Part shown: positions 26,420-37,802 of the stretch, piece by piece
How the letters are laid out: the number at the start of each line of letters is the position of its first letter
Numbering within the stretch: the stretch's first letter is position 1
Assembly (NCBI RefSeq): GCF_963576615.1
Contig: NC_088714.1
Span: 33,512,643-33,576,642, forward strand
DNA length: 64,000 bases
Origin: Watersipora subatra
Lineage: Eukaryota; Bryozoa; Gymnolaemata; Cheilostomatida; Watersiporidae
Direction: 5' to 3'
The notes under the pieces: model-generated
Told to the model about the DNA's origin: nothing
Databases searched by the model: none
Seen by the model: the letters and a program-made list of their open reading frames with translations, nothing else
Translations under genes and position numbers: made by a program

Positions 26420-26706
26420 ACTTCAGACTACAATAGTTAGGCCAGATTTCAGTCTGAGACAGCTGGGCTGTCTTTAGTCAAAGACAGCTAGGCCTGACTT
26501 CAGTCCAAAAAAGCGAGACAAGCATTTAGTTCAACACAACCAGACTGTTTTCTATTCACAAGTCTACGTGAGACTCAAGAACGCCGATATAGTATTGATT
26601 TACTAATAATGTTGTTTGCATTTGCAAACCGAATTAAAATTAAACCACCAACAAATAGCAAAAACGATTATTAGAATCAACATTTTAAAAAAGTCTCAAC
26701 ATTTTT

Positions 26707-27000
26707 CTAAAAATCTATAAAAAATAAATAAGTGTCTATAACTTTAATGGCTTGAAGACTGTGGCTAAATGCTGTCAGCAGTTCTTTCTTTAACTTGGCG
26801 TAGTCACCTTTAATGTCCTCTGAGAGCTGGTCATACAATGAAAATGCTGGTCCATTTAGAAACAATGGCACAAATGACTTTAGATCGTCTATTTTCTGTA
26901 ACTTAGCCACCAGCTCAAGCTTACTAATCCAAGACCTAAACTCTCCACTTGTGTTGCTGTCCTCATAGGTTTTTATCAAATAGGATAATTTAACTGACAT
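26707..27000 (-). pseudogene. Retrotransposon gag-like fragment
   Basis: A 97-residue minus-strand reading with SGEFRSWISKLELVAKLQK, FVPLFLNGPAFSLYDQLSED and YAKLKKELLTAFS. This order (a polar FxxWxxKLELVAKL helix, then PLFLxGPAFxxYxQL, then LKxxLLxAF) is typical of gypsy-type gag capsids in invertebrates. No adjoining pol or LTR was found, so it is probably a relic unrelated to the element at 29-34.6 kb. Domestication is possible but unsupported. Confidence 0.65.
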
Positions 27001-29128
27001 ACTGTAACACCGCCAAAATAGCTTGTGATAAGTAAACTTTCTCCAATGACCGCATGTATTCGAATGAAATTCTCATATCTACCAGAAAGCTAAATAATGA
27101 GCCAAATCCATAATGAGACAATGTAGCCACAAGTGATAACAAAGACACAGCCAATTAAACACAACAATTTAGTGCAAAGGTAGCTAAGACAACAATATTA
27201 TATATAAATACAATAGACTCACGGAAAGCAGAAGGTTTACCTTATATACAATTATTTAGCCACAAAGACTGAATTTAAAATGCTGAAACTTAAGAGGTAC
27301 CTTAAAACAGGTACTTTTGAAGCTTTATTTGTAGAAATCAGTTAGTTACAGAGCAATCATCCGTTTTATTGTGTGTTTTTATTTTGCATTGCTCAACCTA
27401 TGCTTCCCATCCCTAGGATCTACCACTAAGTATAACATCGCCAAGTTGGGCCTAAATCGAGTTATTTCTTTAGAGACACTGTCTCTGCAAAATCATGCAA
27501 GCTACCAACGAAGGGCCCTTTGTAAAAACAAGATTAAATTTGCTAATTGTAATCATTGTATTACAAATTATTTGTTCCTCGATAAGCCGTTTAAAAGTTG
27601 GTGAGCTGCGACTAAATAGTTTGACTAGGTCTGCTCTACTAGTTGTTGAATTTTTGTTGCAAATTTAGAACATCATTAGCCTTCAATGTTTTTGATGAGC
27701 AAAGCTGCTTTAATGCTAAACAGCTTAAACCATAAATATCAATACTTTATATAAAAATATTTTTGTAGCTAACAATTGCAAGAAATATTTCGTCAAGGCA
27801 TAACCTGTTACACATTAGCCGGCAACAGCGAGACAAGTGCGTAAGCTACATTAGTTAGTAATATGAATTATAATACTAATACTTTTTAATTAAACTAGTA
27901 AACCCTCCGAGTATTGTTTGCTTCGCTTTTTAACATTCTAGCAAACGGATAGGCATGCTTACAGCGTTACTTTCTTGTCCTTTCGGCATGATTCTGCATT
28001 GTGGCTACGCAACACTATTACCAGCGAATAGTTTGTGAAAATATAGCCTGTGTAACTGATTTCTTTTCTATCTGGAAGATTTTACAAACTTGCTAAACAA
28101 GCTGTTCTATGCCAAGGCTATAGCTGTTACATTTGCTAAAATAAGGAACTGGAAATAACGCATACATTTCGAAGGCATCAATCGTGCTGTCTATGATATC
28201 TGTTGAGTCACCTCGCTGTTTGGTTAGTCTGATACATTTTGTATTCATTGTTCATTAATATATCTGTTTTTATTTATTATTTTGCGTAAAATGATAGCCA
28301 ACTGACTTGCCAGTCTTCTGGGGTGAGAAAAATTAAAGTATTACTTCAAAGTTACCTCTGATAAGAAAGGATACTCTTGGTCACCGTTGGTGTAGTGAGA
28401 ATGCTTTATATGTTTTACAGTGTGCTATGATATATTTGGCCCGGGTTCAGTAATACCACTGATCTTATTGTCTAGCCGTCAGCTGGACAGCCTTTGAATT
28501 CGCGTATTATCTTAGGTGGTGTCGTGTGTTATTTAAGGAATTTACTCGCTTGAACACCGCACTAACATCATTGATTAGTAACTACTATGTTCTCATTTTA
28601 TTCTGAGTATGCTCTTATGGTTGGCTACTCGAAGAAAATCCGCCTTGGTTTGATATGGCTGTCGAGAGTTGAGAGTTCAATTTATAGAGCTTGACCCAGA
28701 TCTTTAGTGCAAGTCTACTACGCTATTTCTCCGATGTTTAATGTTGCAATAGAAATGTTCTTTGTTCTCATGACCAAAACCTAATACATAAGTAGCAAAA
28801 TTCTAGAGTAAGCAAAGATAATCAGAAGTAGTTAAAGCTAAGTAATATAAAGTATATAGGCCTATCTTACGCCAACAGCTGTGTCTGCTTTTAAGCCCAG
28901 TCTTGCACGTCTACAAGGCTTTAACATCGAAAGAAGATGAACTATTATAATTGTTATCTTTTATAGGCATGTGATTCGCCTGAGGGTAGATGTATAAGTG
29001 TTCAGTGTCTTAATGTTACTGAGGTTGGTCATTGAAGGGGGTACTGTCATTGGGTACGTCATCGGAAATTCACCAGATTAATGAGATGGTATATTCAAGT
29101 TATTTTGTCAATGTCCAGTGTTAGCTGG
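27001..29128. other. Unassigned stretch between gag relic and retrotransposon
   Basis: AT-rich, with only short ORFs. No repeat period or RNA gene seen. Confidence 0.35.
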
Positions 29129-30113
29129 TGTTATGTAATGGCTATTACATTCAGGCCTCTATTCACTGGTTGCAAGTTGGGGCGGCTAATGTTAGGCGAC
29201 TAGTTATGAACTGATAGGAGGGGGGCGGTGTAAGCCCTCAACAGTTTTCTCTCATGTAGGGCCTTAGTCGGGCCTCTCATGTGAAGTTTTAAAAAAAATT
29301 TATCGGAAAGTATTAACATTTTTCTATTTTTTGAGATTTGTATTAGGTGATGTGACTGCCAGGACGTTTTCAGATTAAAATAAGCTAAACTTGACCTCAG
29401 TTGAAACGCTCAGAAAAAAGACATCTTTTTTTCTTTTGAGCGTTTTAACAAAGATCAATTTTGCCGATTTTATATTAGGTTCATCTGAAGGTTTATACGC
29501 TTTCATTGGGCCATTGCAAAGCGGTTGTTTGTTAAAACTGACTTTTTGCTAACCTTTTATAAAAGTCGTTAACAAAAATATTTTGCAGATGATGATAATA
29601 ATGACGCCTAAGAACTATTAAAAGTTGACGTTTATCTCTATGGCTTGGAATAAAGTGATATTCTACAGCGATAAAAACCGTTCCCGTAGCCATTGGGCAA
29701 ATAACTGTTTGAGTTAAAGATGTTGAGGTCGAGTTATCTAATGCAATTTATCATTGCGTGGGAACGGACCAAACAAATCCGTTCGAGTTAAACAAGTGTT
29801 CGTAATAAAGTTTTACACTTTATTCGAGACCGAGTTTTCCTAGTTTGACTGTACTTGCTCGCCAAAAATTTCTAAAAAGTTGGGGCGGCTCAGCCGGCCA
29901 GCCGCCCCAGGGAATACGGGCCTGATTACATTCAACTTTGGAGTTATCATTCTTTTATTATTCATTTCAACTATTTGCTGTTTGCTTCATGCCTATGTTT
30001 TTGAGTTACTTGCGTTTTATAAAAGACGCGCGGTCTGTGTGTCCACTTTCATCGGTAAATAAATATATAATTTGTGCTCATGCAAATTACACCTAAAACC
30101 ATTGGACAACACA
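29129..30113 (+). repeat. 5' LTR, split by a hAT-like MITE
   Basis: The LTR starts TGTTATGTAATGG and ends GGACAACACA. It carries TATAAAAG at 30018-30025 and an AATAAA-type signal near 30057, matching the 3' LTR. Removing the MITE at 29152-29924 and one copy of its target duplication leaves about 204 bp, equal to the 3' LTR. Confidence 0.88.
29152..29924. mobile_element. hAT-like MITE inserted in the 5' LTR
   Basis: Terminal inverted repeats read CAGGCCTCTATTCACTGG at the left and, on the reverse strand, CAGGCCCGTATTCCCTGG at the right. A perfect 8-bp duplication ATTACATT flanks it (29144-29151 and 29925-29932). CAGG ends with an 8-bp duplication indicate hAT. It has no transposase. A second copy lies at 16517-17299 in the opposite orientation. 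Confidence 0.88.
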
Positions 30114-30131
30114 TGGTGGCATCGGTAAAAC
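30114..30131 (+). other. Probable primer binding site
   Basis: The bases TGGTGGCATCGGTAAAAC directly follow the 5' LTR. TGG is the complement of the CCA end of a tRNA, as expected for a minus-strand primer site. I cannot name the tRNA. Confidence 0.5.
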
Positions 30132-30259
30132 TATGTTATGACGGATTTTTGAGAGACATTTTCAGTGACATAACAATCGATTGCGGAGACAACAGGTCAC
30201 AATATGCCTCTAAAGGCAGCTATTCCTATCATACATCCACCATCAGAATTGGTTCTAGA

Positions 30260-31020
30260 TGAAGATAAGGAAACAAATTTTAGAGACGTTAAAAGTCGTT
30301 GGCTCTCAACGGCTTGCAACCTATTTCATACTGTCTAGAATCTCAGATAAATCTGCAGAATATTAACAGGCTTTGTTAAAGTATAGAACTAGTGCTGAGG
30401 CCACTAAGATTGTAGAGTCATCTGCCAAATATGTTGAAGATAAATCCTATGACACAATTCTAGAAATCCTGGAACTGTTTTGCATAGGTGAAACAAACGT
30501 TATTCCTGAAAGATATGTCTCACACCCGATCACAACTTTCAGGTAAAACCTTTGATTGTTTCTATTCTCAGCTACACACCTTAGCCAACAAGTGTCAGTT
30601 TGATTATAAGCCAGCCGGTACAGGCTCCCAACCTCCATTTAATGAAATGCTGAGAGACAGGATTGTACTGGGCATTAAAGAAGATAGTTCAAAAAAGAAA
30701 CTAATCTCCTTACGCAATGCACTCACATTTGAGGTGGACATGAACACATGAAGAAATGAGGAAACAATATCGTCTGCAATGAAGTCTATGGGAACTACTA
30801 GCCATGCAGTAGATGCAGTATCGCAAAGATTTAGAAAATCACGCTCTGCCAGCGACCAAAGGTTTGTGATGAGTAAAGCCTCGTTTGGTAAAGAAAAACC
30901 CGCAACACAATGCAGACGATGCGGGCGCGGACCGCATTCAAGAGAACAGTGTCCAGTAAAAGATGCCGAATGTCAAAATTGCAAAAAATGAGGGCACTTC
31001 CAGGTGTGCTGTCGAAGCCA
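30260..31020 (+). pseudogene. gag remnant with CCHC zinc knuckles
   Basis: Gag would coat the retroelement RNA. The stretch 30488-30751 holds capsid-like sequence (SGKTFDCFYSQLHTLANKC, then EMLRDRIVLGIKEDSSKKKL). The next open segment, 30779-30991, holds a complete knuckle C-X2-C-X4-H-X4-C at about 30911-30952. A second knuckle, beginning CQNCKK, is cut by a stop at its middle. Two knuckles of this spacing are common in invertebrate gypsy elements. The upstream part of gag is scattered across frames, so this copy is not functional. Confidence 0.82.
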
Positions 31021-31049
31021 AAGGGTAAAAAAAATCAAGAAATATTCGG

Positions 31050-33770
31050 GAACTGAGGACTCTGCAAATAGATTTCTGTTCACTGGCGAGCTAGTGATCG
31101 GTGAAGTTAACGAATAAAAAGCTAAAATCGAAGTAAACACACATCCGTGCGTATTCAAGCTCGACACTGGAGCGAACGGAACAGTGATCAGCGATGCGGA
31201 ACCTTGGATAAAGCAGATTGTTCTCTCTCAGTGTTCGTAAAAGCTTTACCGACCAGGCAAGAAACTACGAGAAATAATTGGAACATTTCAAGCAAATATG
31301 GAATACCAAGAAAGAAGACCCAGTGAAACTGCGTATGTCCTACAGAATCAACAAGTGTTACTGCTGAGTCGGAAGGCTTGTTCCAACTTTGTGTTAATTA
31401 CTTGCAACATTAAAGAAATTAAACAAGTAGACAAGGAAATAATCAGCGAGTACCCAGACCTGTTTAAAGGCTTAGGCCTGCTGAAGAAGTACACGTATGA
31501 AATATCGTTGAAGCCCGGCATAAAGCCAGTACACATTTTCACACCGAGGTCTATTCCACACTCACTTAGAGAAAAAGCAAAGTCAAAACTAGACGAGATG
31601 GTAAAGAATGGCGTCATTTCACCTGTAACCAGTCTACCGACTGGTGTAGCAGGCTAGTCACGGTATTTAAGCCTTCTGGAGACGTGAGGATTTGCGTCGA
31701 TATAATAGGACTGAACAAAGCAGTGAAACGATAAGCTCATCCTATTGCTACTGTAGAAGACAGTCTTAGCCAACTTGCCAGCAGCAAAATTTTCTCTAAA
31801 CTCGACGCAAACAGTGGTTTCTGGCAGATTAACTTCAGTCAAAAATCTAGAAAACTAACCACTTTCCTTTCACCCTTTGGATGCTACTGCTTTAATCATT
31901 TACCATTTGGCATTTCTAGCGCCCTGAGATTTTTTTTAGTGCTATGACCAGAGTGCTATCTGGAATAGATGGAGTGATTTGCCACATGGATGGTATCCTC
32001 ATTCATGGCAAAGATCTTTCGAGCCACGACAAGGCACTCAAACAAGTCTTGACTGCTCTACAGGGCTCAGGACTAACACTCAATCGCAAGAAGTGTGAGT
32101 CTAGAAAACGATTGGTAACCTTTCTTGGCCACATCATTGACAGCCAGGGTGTCATACTCGACCCGGCCAAACCCGTGCCATTTTTCGGTTCCTCAACCCG
32201 ACAGATAAGATGGAATTAAGAAGAATTAATGGCATGCTCAACCAGATGGCGAAGTTTGTGCCCCACCTAGCTACACTGAACACTCCAATGAGGGAGCTAC
32301 TCAAAGAAAATCGAGAATGGATCTGGGGACCGGCTCAGGAAGACGCTTTTAGAAAGATTAAGCAAATTCTGGTATCTGTGGAGACCATGGCCTACTACAA
32401 TCCAAAGCTGGAGACCATTGTTGCCACTGACACCAGCAACTGTGATATTGGAGCTACGCTGTTCCAGATCCAACCTGATAGCTCAAGGAGACCTGTGTTG
32501 AATGCATTTCGTTCTCTGACAGACACAGAAAAAAGTGTGCCATCATTGAAAAGGAGGCATTAGCAACCGTCTGGGCAATGGAGAATTTTGGCCAGTGTGT
32601 GAGGGGATCACGGGCCACTATCGAGACGGACCATAAGCCGCTGGTGCCACTAATGACCACGAAGGACCCAGACCGAGTGCCTGCGAGCATCCTTCGAATG
32701 TGTTTGAGAATGATGCGGTACAGTCTGGTGTTTATTCGTGTACAAGGCACACAACATCATGTAGCTGACTCTCTGTCTCGTGCACTTATGTATGCTCTTG
32801 ATAAAACTGTCGATCGTTTTATCGATGAACTAGAGATAATGGCACACTACATTATTTCAACAAACCAGCAAATACTTTCTCTGAAAGAAGCACAGAAACA
32901 GGATGCAGTATGTCGATAATTAACTCAGTTTAACAGAGAAGGCTTGCCCGCTTACAAGACTGGTTCAAACCAAACCATTCACTCTTACTGGGATGCACAA
33001 GTTCATCTGGCAGTCATTGATGATTTGCAGCTGTAAACAACAGAATTGTGATTTCTACAGATCTGAGGTTTACGATGCTACAGAAAATCCACCAAGCCCA
33101 TCAAGGAATCGTTAAATGTTGAATGAGAGCTAGCAAGGCAATATGGTGGCCGCACATGTCTAAAAAGATCGAGGAGATGGTTAAAAGTGTGAGGCGTGCA
33201 GGTTACAGGCTCTGGAGCAAGTAGAACCACTCTGTCCATCCACATTGCCGGAACGCAGCTGGGAAAGAGTAGGGGCAAACTTATTCCACTTTCAGAACAG
33301 AACTTTTCTGCTGGTTGTAGACTACTACAGCAGATGGATAGAGGTAAAAAAAACTTTCTTCACCTGGCTCCCACACCGTGATTGAAGCAATTAAGTCAAT
33401 TTTCTCAGTGCATGGCATCTGCGAACTGCTAGTGTCAGATAATAGACCACAATTTGCGTCCAAAGATTTTTGTGACTTTGTATCTGAGTAAGGGTTCTGC
33501 CATGTGACAAGTTCTCCTGCCTATTCTAAAGCCAATGGCGAAGCTCAAAGAGCAATTGGCATCATAAAAAGGCTATGGAAAAAGACCGCCGACCCTCAAC
33601 TGAGTTGGATGATCTACCCAGCCACTCTTCTCGAAAACGGATATACGCCATCTGAGCTTCTGATGGGTCGACAAATCAAAACTACTTTGCCAGCTAATCT
33701 CCGACCTAACCAATCCAGACGCGAAGACATTATCGACCTAGAAAAGCACCGACGTCAATGAGCTAGCCAA
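31050..33770 (+). pseudogene. pol remnant: protease, reverse transcriptase, RNase H, integrase
   Basis: Order along the strand: a retropepsin DTGA motif at 31163-31174; the RT start at 31298-31657 (KYTYEISLKPGIKPV, LDEMVKNGVISP); an RT core with KLDANSGFWQ near 31800; the RT active-site box at 31986-31994; RNase H at about 32400-32790 (ATDTSNCDIGATL, EKEALATVWAMENF, ETDHKPLVPL); and an integrase core at about 33420-33680 (LLVSDNRPQF, then SPAYSKANGEAQRAI). The segments lie in different frames with several stops. The RT box reads HMDG where the family has two adjacent Asp, so a catalytic residue is lost. It would encode the replication enzymes in an intact element; here it is a fossil. Confidence 0.9.
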
Positions 33771-34382
33771 AACCATGACGGTAGGCACCGGGCACGAGTT
33801 CCGCCAGAACTTGACCCCAAATCGTGAGTCTTCATCCGAGATATGGCGAAAGAAACAGTTGTACTTAAAAAGGCAGCCCCTCGTTCTTAATATGTTGAAA
33901 CCCCTATCGGTGTCGTTAGGCATAACAGAAGTACACTCATCAATTAGAAGACCAGCCAAGGGGTGAGAGGAATGAGACAGAGGGCACCGATCAGCGTCAA
34001 ATGACCAACTATGCCACTCAAACCTCTAATTCGCCTGATATTCGTAGTGCGGAGGGCACCGGTCAACGTTACATGACCAATCCAGCCAGCACGAGTATTC
34101 AGGTACCTGAGAGTATTGTCACCGAGGGTACTGGTCAGTGTCAGACGACCACAGGGAGGCAACTACTCTCGAGTTCGGTATATAGCAAGCCAATTCCTGA
34201 AAAACAACCAGAACCTGAGCTGATCGAGCTGTTCTGATTGGCCAAACGCTATCGATGACTATTTGGCAATCAATTTATAAAATATAACGGAGAAACCGTT
34301 AACTCAGAATACTCGCGTTACTATATACTTTATAGTCGATGTTTTTTATGTTATGTAATACTTAGTTCTGAACTTGAAGAGA

Positions 34383-34582
34383 TGTTGTGTAATGGCTATT
34401 ACATTTATCTTTGCAGTTATCATTCCTTTATTATTCAGTTCAACTATTTGCTGTTGACTCTATGCTTATGCTTTTGAGTTACTTGCGTTTTATAAAAGAC
34501 GCGCGGTCTGTGTGTCCGCTCTCGTCGGTAAATAAATAATTCAGGCTTTTGCAAATTACACCTAAAACCACTGAACAACACA
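34383..34582 (+). repeat. 3' LTR
   Basis: About 200 bp aligned to the 5' LTR, with shared blocks such as TTATAAAAGACGCGCGGTCT and AAATTACACCTAAAACCA. It starts TGTTGTG and ends AACAACACA, followed by ACTGG. The TATA box is at 34491-34498. Confidence 0.9.
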
Positions 34583-35269
34583 ACTGGCAGGGGGATGGAT
34601 TTCAACTTCTCTTGGCGGTTTCTCTGATTTGTGATTAGCTCATCTTCTGTGGTTGATTCTTCTCAGTTTGGAGTTCCTAATTAGCTTGTATCTGCTGTCT
34701 AATTATTGGACTTTGGATGCCTTCTTCGCTATCTGTACGTTACGTTGCATGTATTATTGTATGTATATCTTCTGGTCTTATTCCATTTTTGTCAGTGTCT
34801 TGATATCTCCAAGCAACGGCATATTGTATGTATATCCAGTGGTCTCACTCTATTCCCTGTCATTATCATGTTTTAGTGAAATTTTCAAATAACCGTGGAA
34901 AGCATTGGTGGTAGCATCTGGAGTTCGCAGAAATTGATGTTGGCTTGCCACGAGCTGCTGAGCTGTCATGAGAGCTGTCATTGTATGATCATATACTATC
35001 TCGTCCTAGGCTGATGAGAGTGCACTGTGATTGTCCTTTGCTTGCCGGATTTGGATCAGCAAGTTCAACCTGTGACTTTTCCGTCGCTTTTGAAGTGTTT
35101 GCAGGCCTAGTTCATTTTGCACGTCACTTACACTTTCCCCTTGCTTAAGTTCTCTTATTGACTTGTATGAATTCGTACTGGCATATGACGTCCAAATTAA
35201 GTCTGTTTCGTGCGAAATAAAGCAGTCTATCTGCACAATGATGGTAGGGCGTCAAAAGAATGCTAAAGC

Positions 35270-35729
35270 CAGGGTTGGAAACATGATTTTTTTAAATCGA
35301 AAAATCGGATGTTTTTTACTTAAATCAGATTTCTTTTTATTTAATTCAGATTTTTTTAAAAACGTCAATTACCAGCTTTTTTCATAAACGCTAACATAAT
35401 ATTATTTTATTTTGTTGAAGTGTGCCACATGAAAACATTAGCAACATAACAAAACAACTTTGCATCACTTTAATCTATTAAAAGACATTTGTATTTTAAT
35501 TTTGACCAAGTTGTGCCGTTCATATTCACAGTAGACCTTCCATAAGTCCCATTTTGAGGGTCAGCCCTTGAGATGGGAAAGTGCTGAAAAAAATAAATCA
35601 AACCTGGTATTTTATGACGATATAAATCGCATTTGACATGAAAAAAAATTTTAAAAATCATCAAACAAGATTTTTTTTAAATAATTTAAATCCTAATTTA
35701 AATCATTTGATTTCAATCGGCCGACCCTG
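35270..35729. mobile_element. hAT-like MITE with perfect 8-bp target duplication
   Basis: Ends CAGGGTTGGAAAC and, on the reverse strand, CAGGGTCGGCCGATTG, flanked on both sides by GCTAAAGC (35262-35269 and 35730-35737). The interior is AT-rich with inverted ATTTAAATC-like stretches and no transposase. The identical duplication suggests a fairly recent insertion. Confidence 0.88.
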
Positions 35730-36324
35730 GCTAAAGCACTTTTCTGTCATAAGACTCGACATTTTCACAAATCTTTTTAGTGACTTACCTAAAAGTGTTT
35801 TGCTTTCACAAATTCAGATTTCAATTAGTTAAACTATTTGCATATGCACTAGGCAATAATGGGAGTGAGAGAGGTGGCTATCACTGCCTCTTCATCGGTC
35901 TCAAAAGTGTGTTTATTAAATATGTGTTGGAAAGTTTTCAAAATATGGTTTCACGCTTTATGCCAGCTTTTGGCTCATAATGCTGTAGGCAGATAATAAT
36001 AACATAATCTCTAATACGACAAATCTAGGCAGCAATAACAAAGTCAAGGGTACAAAAACTTACCATGCTATTTAAGTTGCTATTAGCAGAATATGTATGA
36101 TGTGAGACTGGCAAGTAAAAGCTCTAGCTAAAGGTAGAGAAGAGAATCTAAAATAATTGAAGATGATAAGAGCCATTTTTGTATTCTTCTTTTTCACCGA
36201 CAAAAATGTTTTTAAATGGATCGATAGCGCGTAATGCTACATTTATAGCTATATGTAATGATGTCCACCAGCTGCATAAAATTTCAGTATGCTTTGATTT
36301 CTACCTTTGGATGGTAGGTTAATG

Positions 36325-37004
36325 CGGTAAAACCTCCATTTGTCCACAAAACAGTGCTAATAGTGGCTCGGTTTCGTCAATAACAATTAATTCTTTTGAT
36401 GTCTCTGTTCGTATCGAAATTCATTTTTTAACCCTAATGCATTACGGTTCTTCATTAAAACATCAAAAGCAATACCAAATAAATAATTAATGATTGCATC
36501 AGGCTAATAATAGTTCCTCGTTTGACGCGGTCTAGATACTTCGACGTATGTGAAAAACAGTTTAACATTTACCAGGGAATTTGTACTACAAATTTTAAGC
36601 TACGACTTCTTTTTAACACACGTGTGCAAGATCGCATGTGGTTTCTCTTTATTTTCGCGACGAGTGTATTTTAAATGGCAACACGTAAAATTTTTGCATG
36701 GCTACAAATGGTTTGGATGCTAATATCGACTAGTTTATCTGTGCAGAAGAATAGCTGAAGTCAGAAGACACTGTGGGAGGTATTAAACAGCTAGAAACAG
36801 TTGAAATGGGTCCAAATAAAAGCAGCAATCGGAATGCAACTGGCCAAGCAAACGATGCAAATACTTTGGTTTTAAAAATGTTACTTATTGTTTATGTTAT
36901 TATATGTTATATTTGAGCGTCACTTTTAATTAAGTGCCACTGTAGGAGAAGGATTAAAAAATAGAGCGCCATGGCATTGTGGCATTCAAATAATGGTTTT
37001 ACGG
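36325..37004. mobile_element. CGGTAAAACCTCC-TIR element, relative of 21866-24051
   Basis: Left end CGGTAAAACCTCCATTTG; right end CAAATAATGGTTTTACGG followed by TA. The interior shares ACAATTAATTCTTT, TTTGACGCGGTC-like and CAACTGGCCAAGCAAA with the 22-kb element, which confirms one family. Confidence 0.7.
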
Positions 37005-37802
37005 TAGATATTAAATTGTAATGGAAATGAAGAATGCTTTTTGCCCAGTCTAAAGATCCATTGTGGTAAACAAGCTACAAGAAGCAGCTGACCTTGAAAC
37101 CTGTGTACGCCACGGTCTTTATAGTGTGTCTCTTCAAGCGCGCTACGCATGGATTCACTGTTTTCTGTGCATCTGATTCTTTTTCTGTGCATCTTCGATA
37201 CACTTAGAGTCTGCTCATAAAGACGGAATGAAGGTAAAATAAGAGGCTTTATGAAACTCTGAAAGTAGCTCAATCTTGTAATGAATTCTGAGGTGTTCTA
37301 AAGCATCCTAAGGTGTCTAATACGTGCGAAATATTTTACCCTTCCTTTTATACGAATCAATTTTCATGTCCAAAATATAAATGATGCTGGTGGTAGCCAG
37401 AAGATCGTATGAACTTCACTCGTGATAGTTCCTATGAGTCCTTGTGAACATGTTCATTGTGTTTCTCACTTAAGTATCACAGATAGTTTGAGTGCTTGTC
37501 CATTAGTTTGGGTGATAAGCGGACGTTATTACATATAAGATTTAATAAAAAGCTAGACAAGACAATAATCTACAGTTTGTCAATGCACACTATCTCACCA
37601 GAGTATGAATGTTGGAATTGCTTTCCCTTGGAATGGTAACAATAACTACCATCATATGTAGCGAGTATTGCCCGTGTTAGTGTTCACGTGTCTACGGGGA
37701 ATGAGCCTATTTAGGGCAGTAGATTTGTTTAAAGTATTTATGGCTTTTTTTTCTACCAAGTGAACTCGCCAATACTAGTTTTTGCTAAACATGGAGTATA
37801 TT

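Larger units (their letters stand above)
29129..34582 (+). mobile_element. Degenerate Ty3/gypsy LTR retrotransposon
   Basis: Two LTRs of about 200 bp (TGTTATG/TGTTGTG starts, CAACACA ends) flank gag and pol remnants in the order gag, protease, RT, RNase H, integrase, the Ty3/gypsy order. The flanks are GCTGG on the left and ACTGG on the right, a decayed 5-bp target duplication. Without the 773-bp MITE in the 5' LTR the element is about 4.7 kb. Both frames of gag and pol are broken by stops and shifts, and by eye the LTRs differ at roughly a tenth of positions, so it is an old, inactive copy. Confidence 0.92.
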
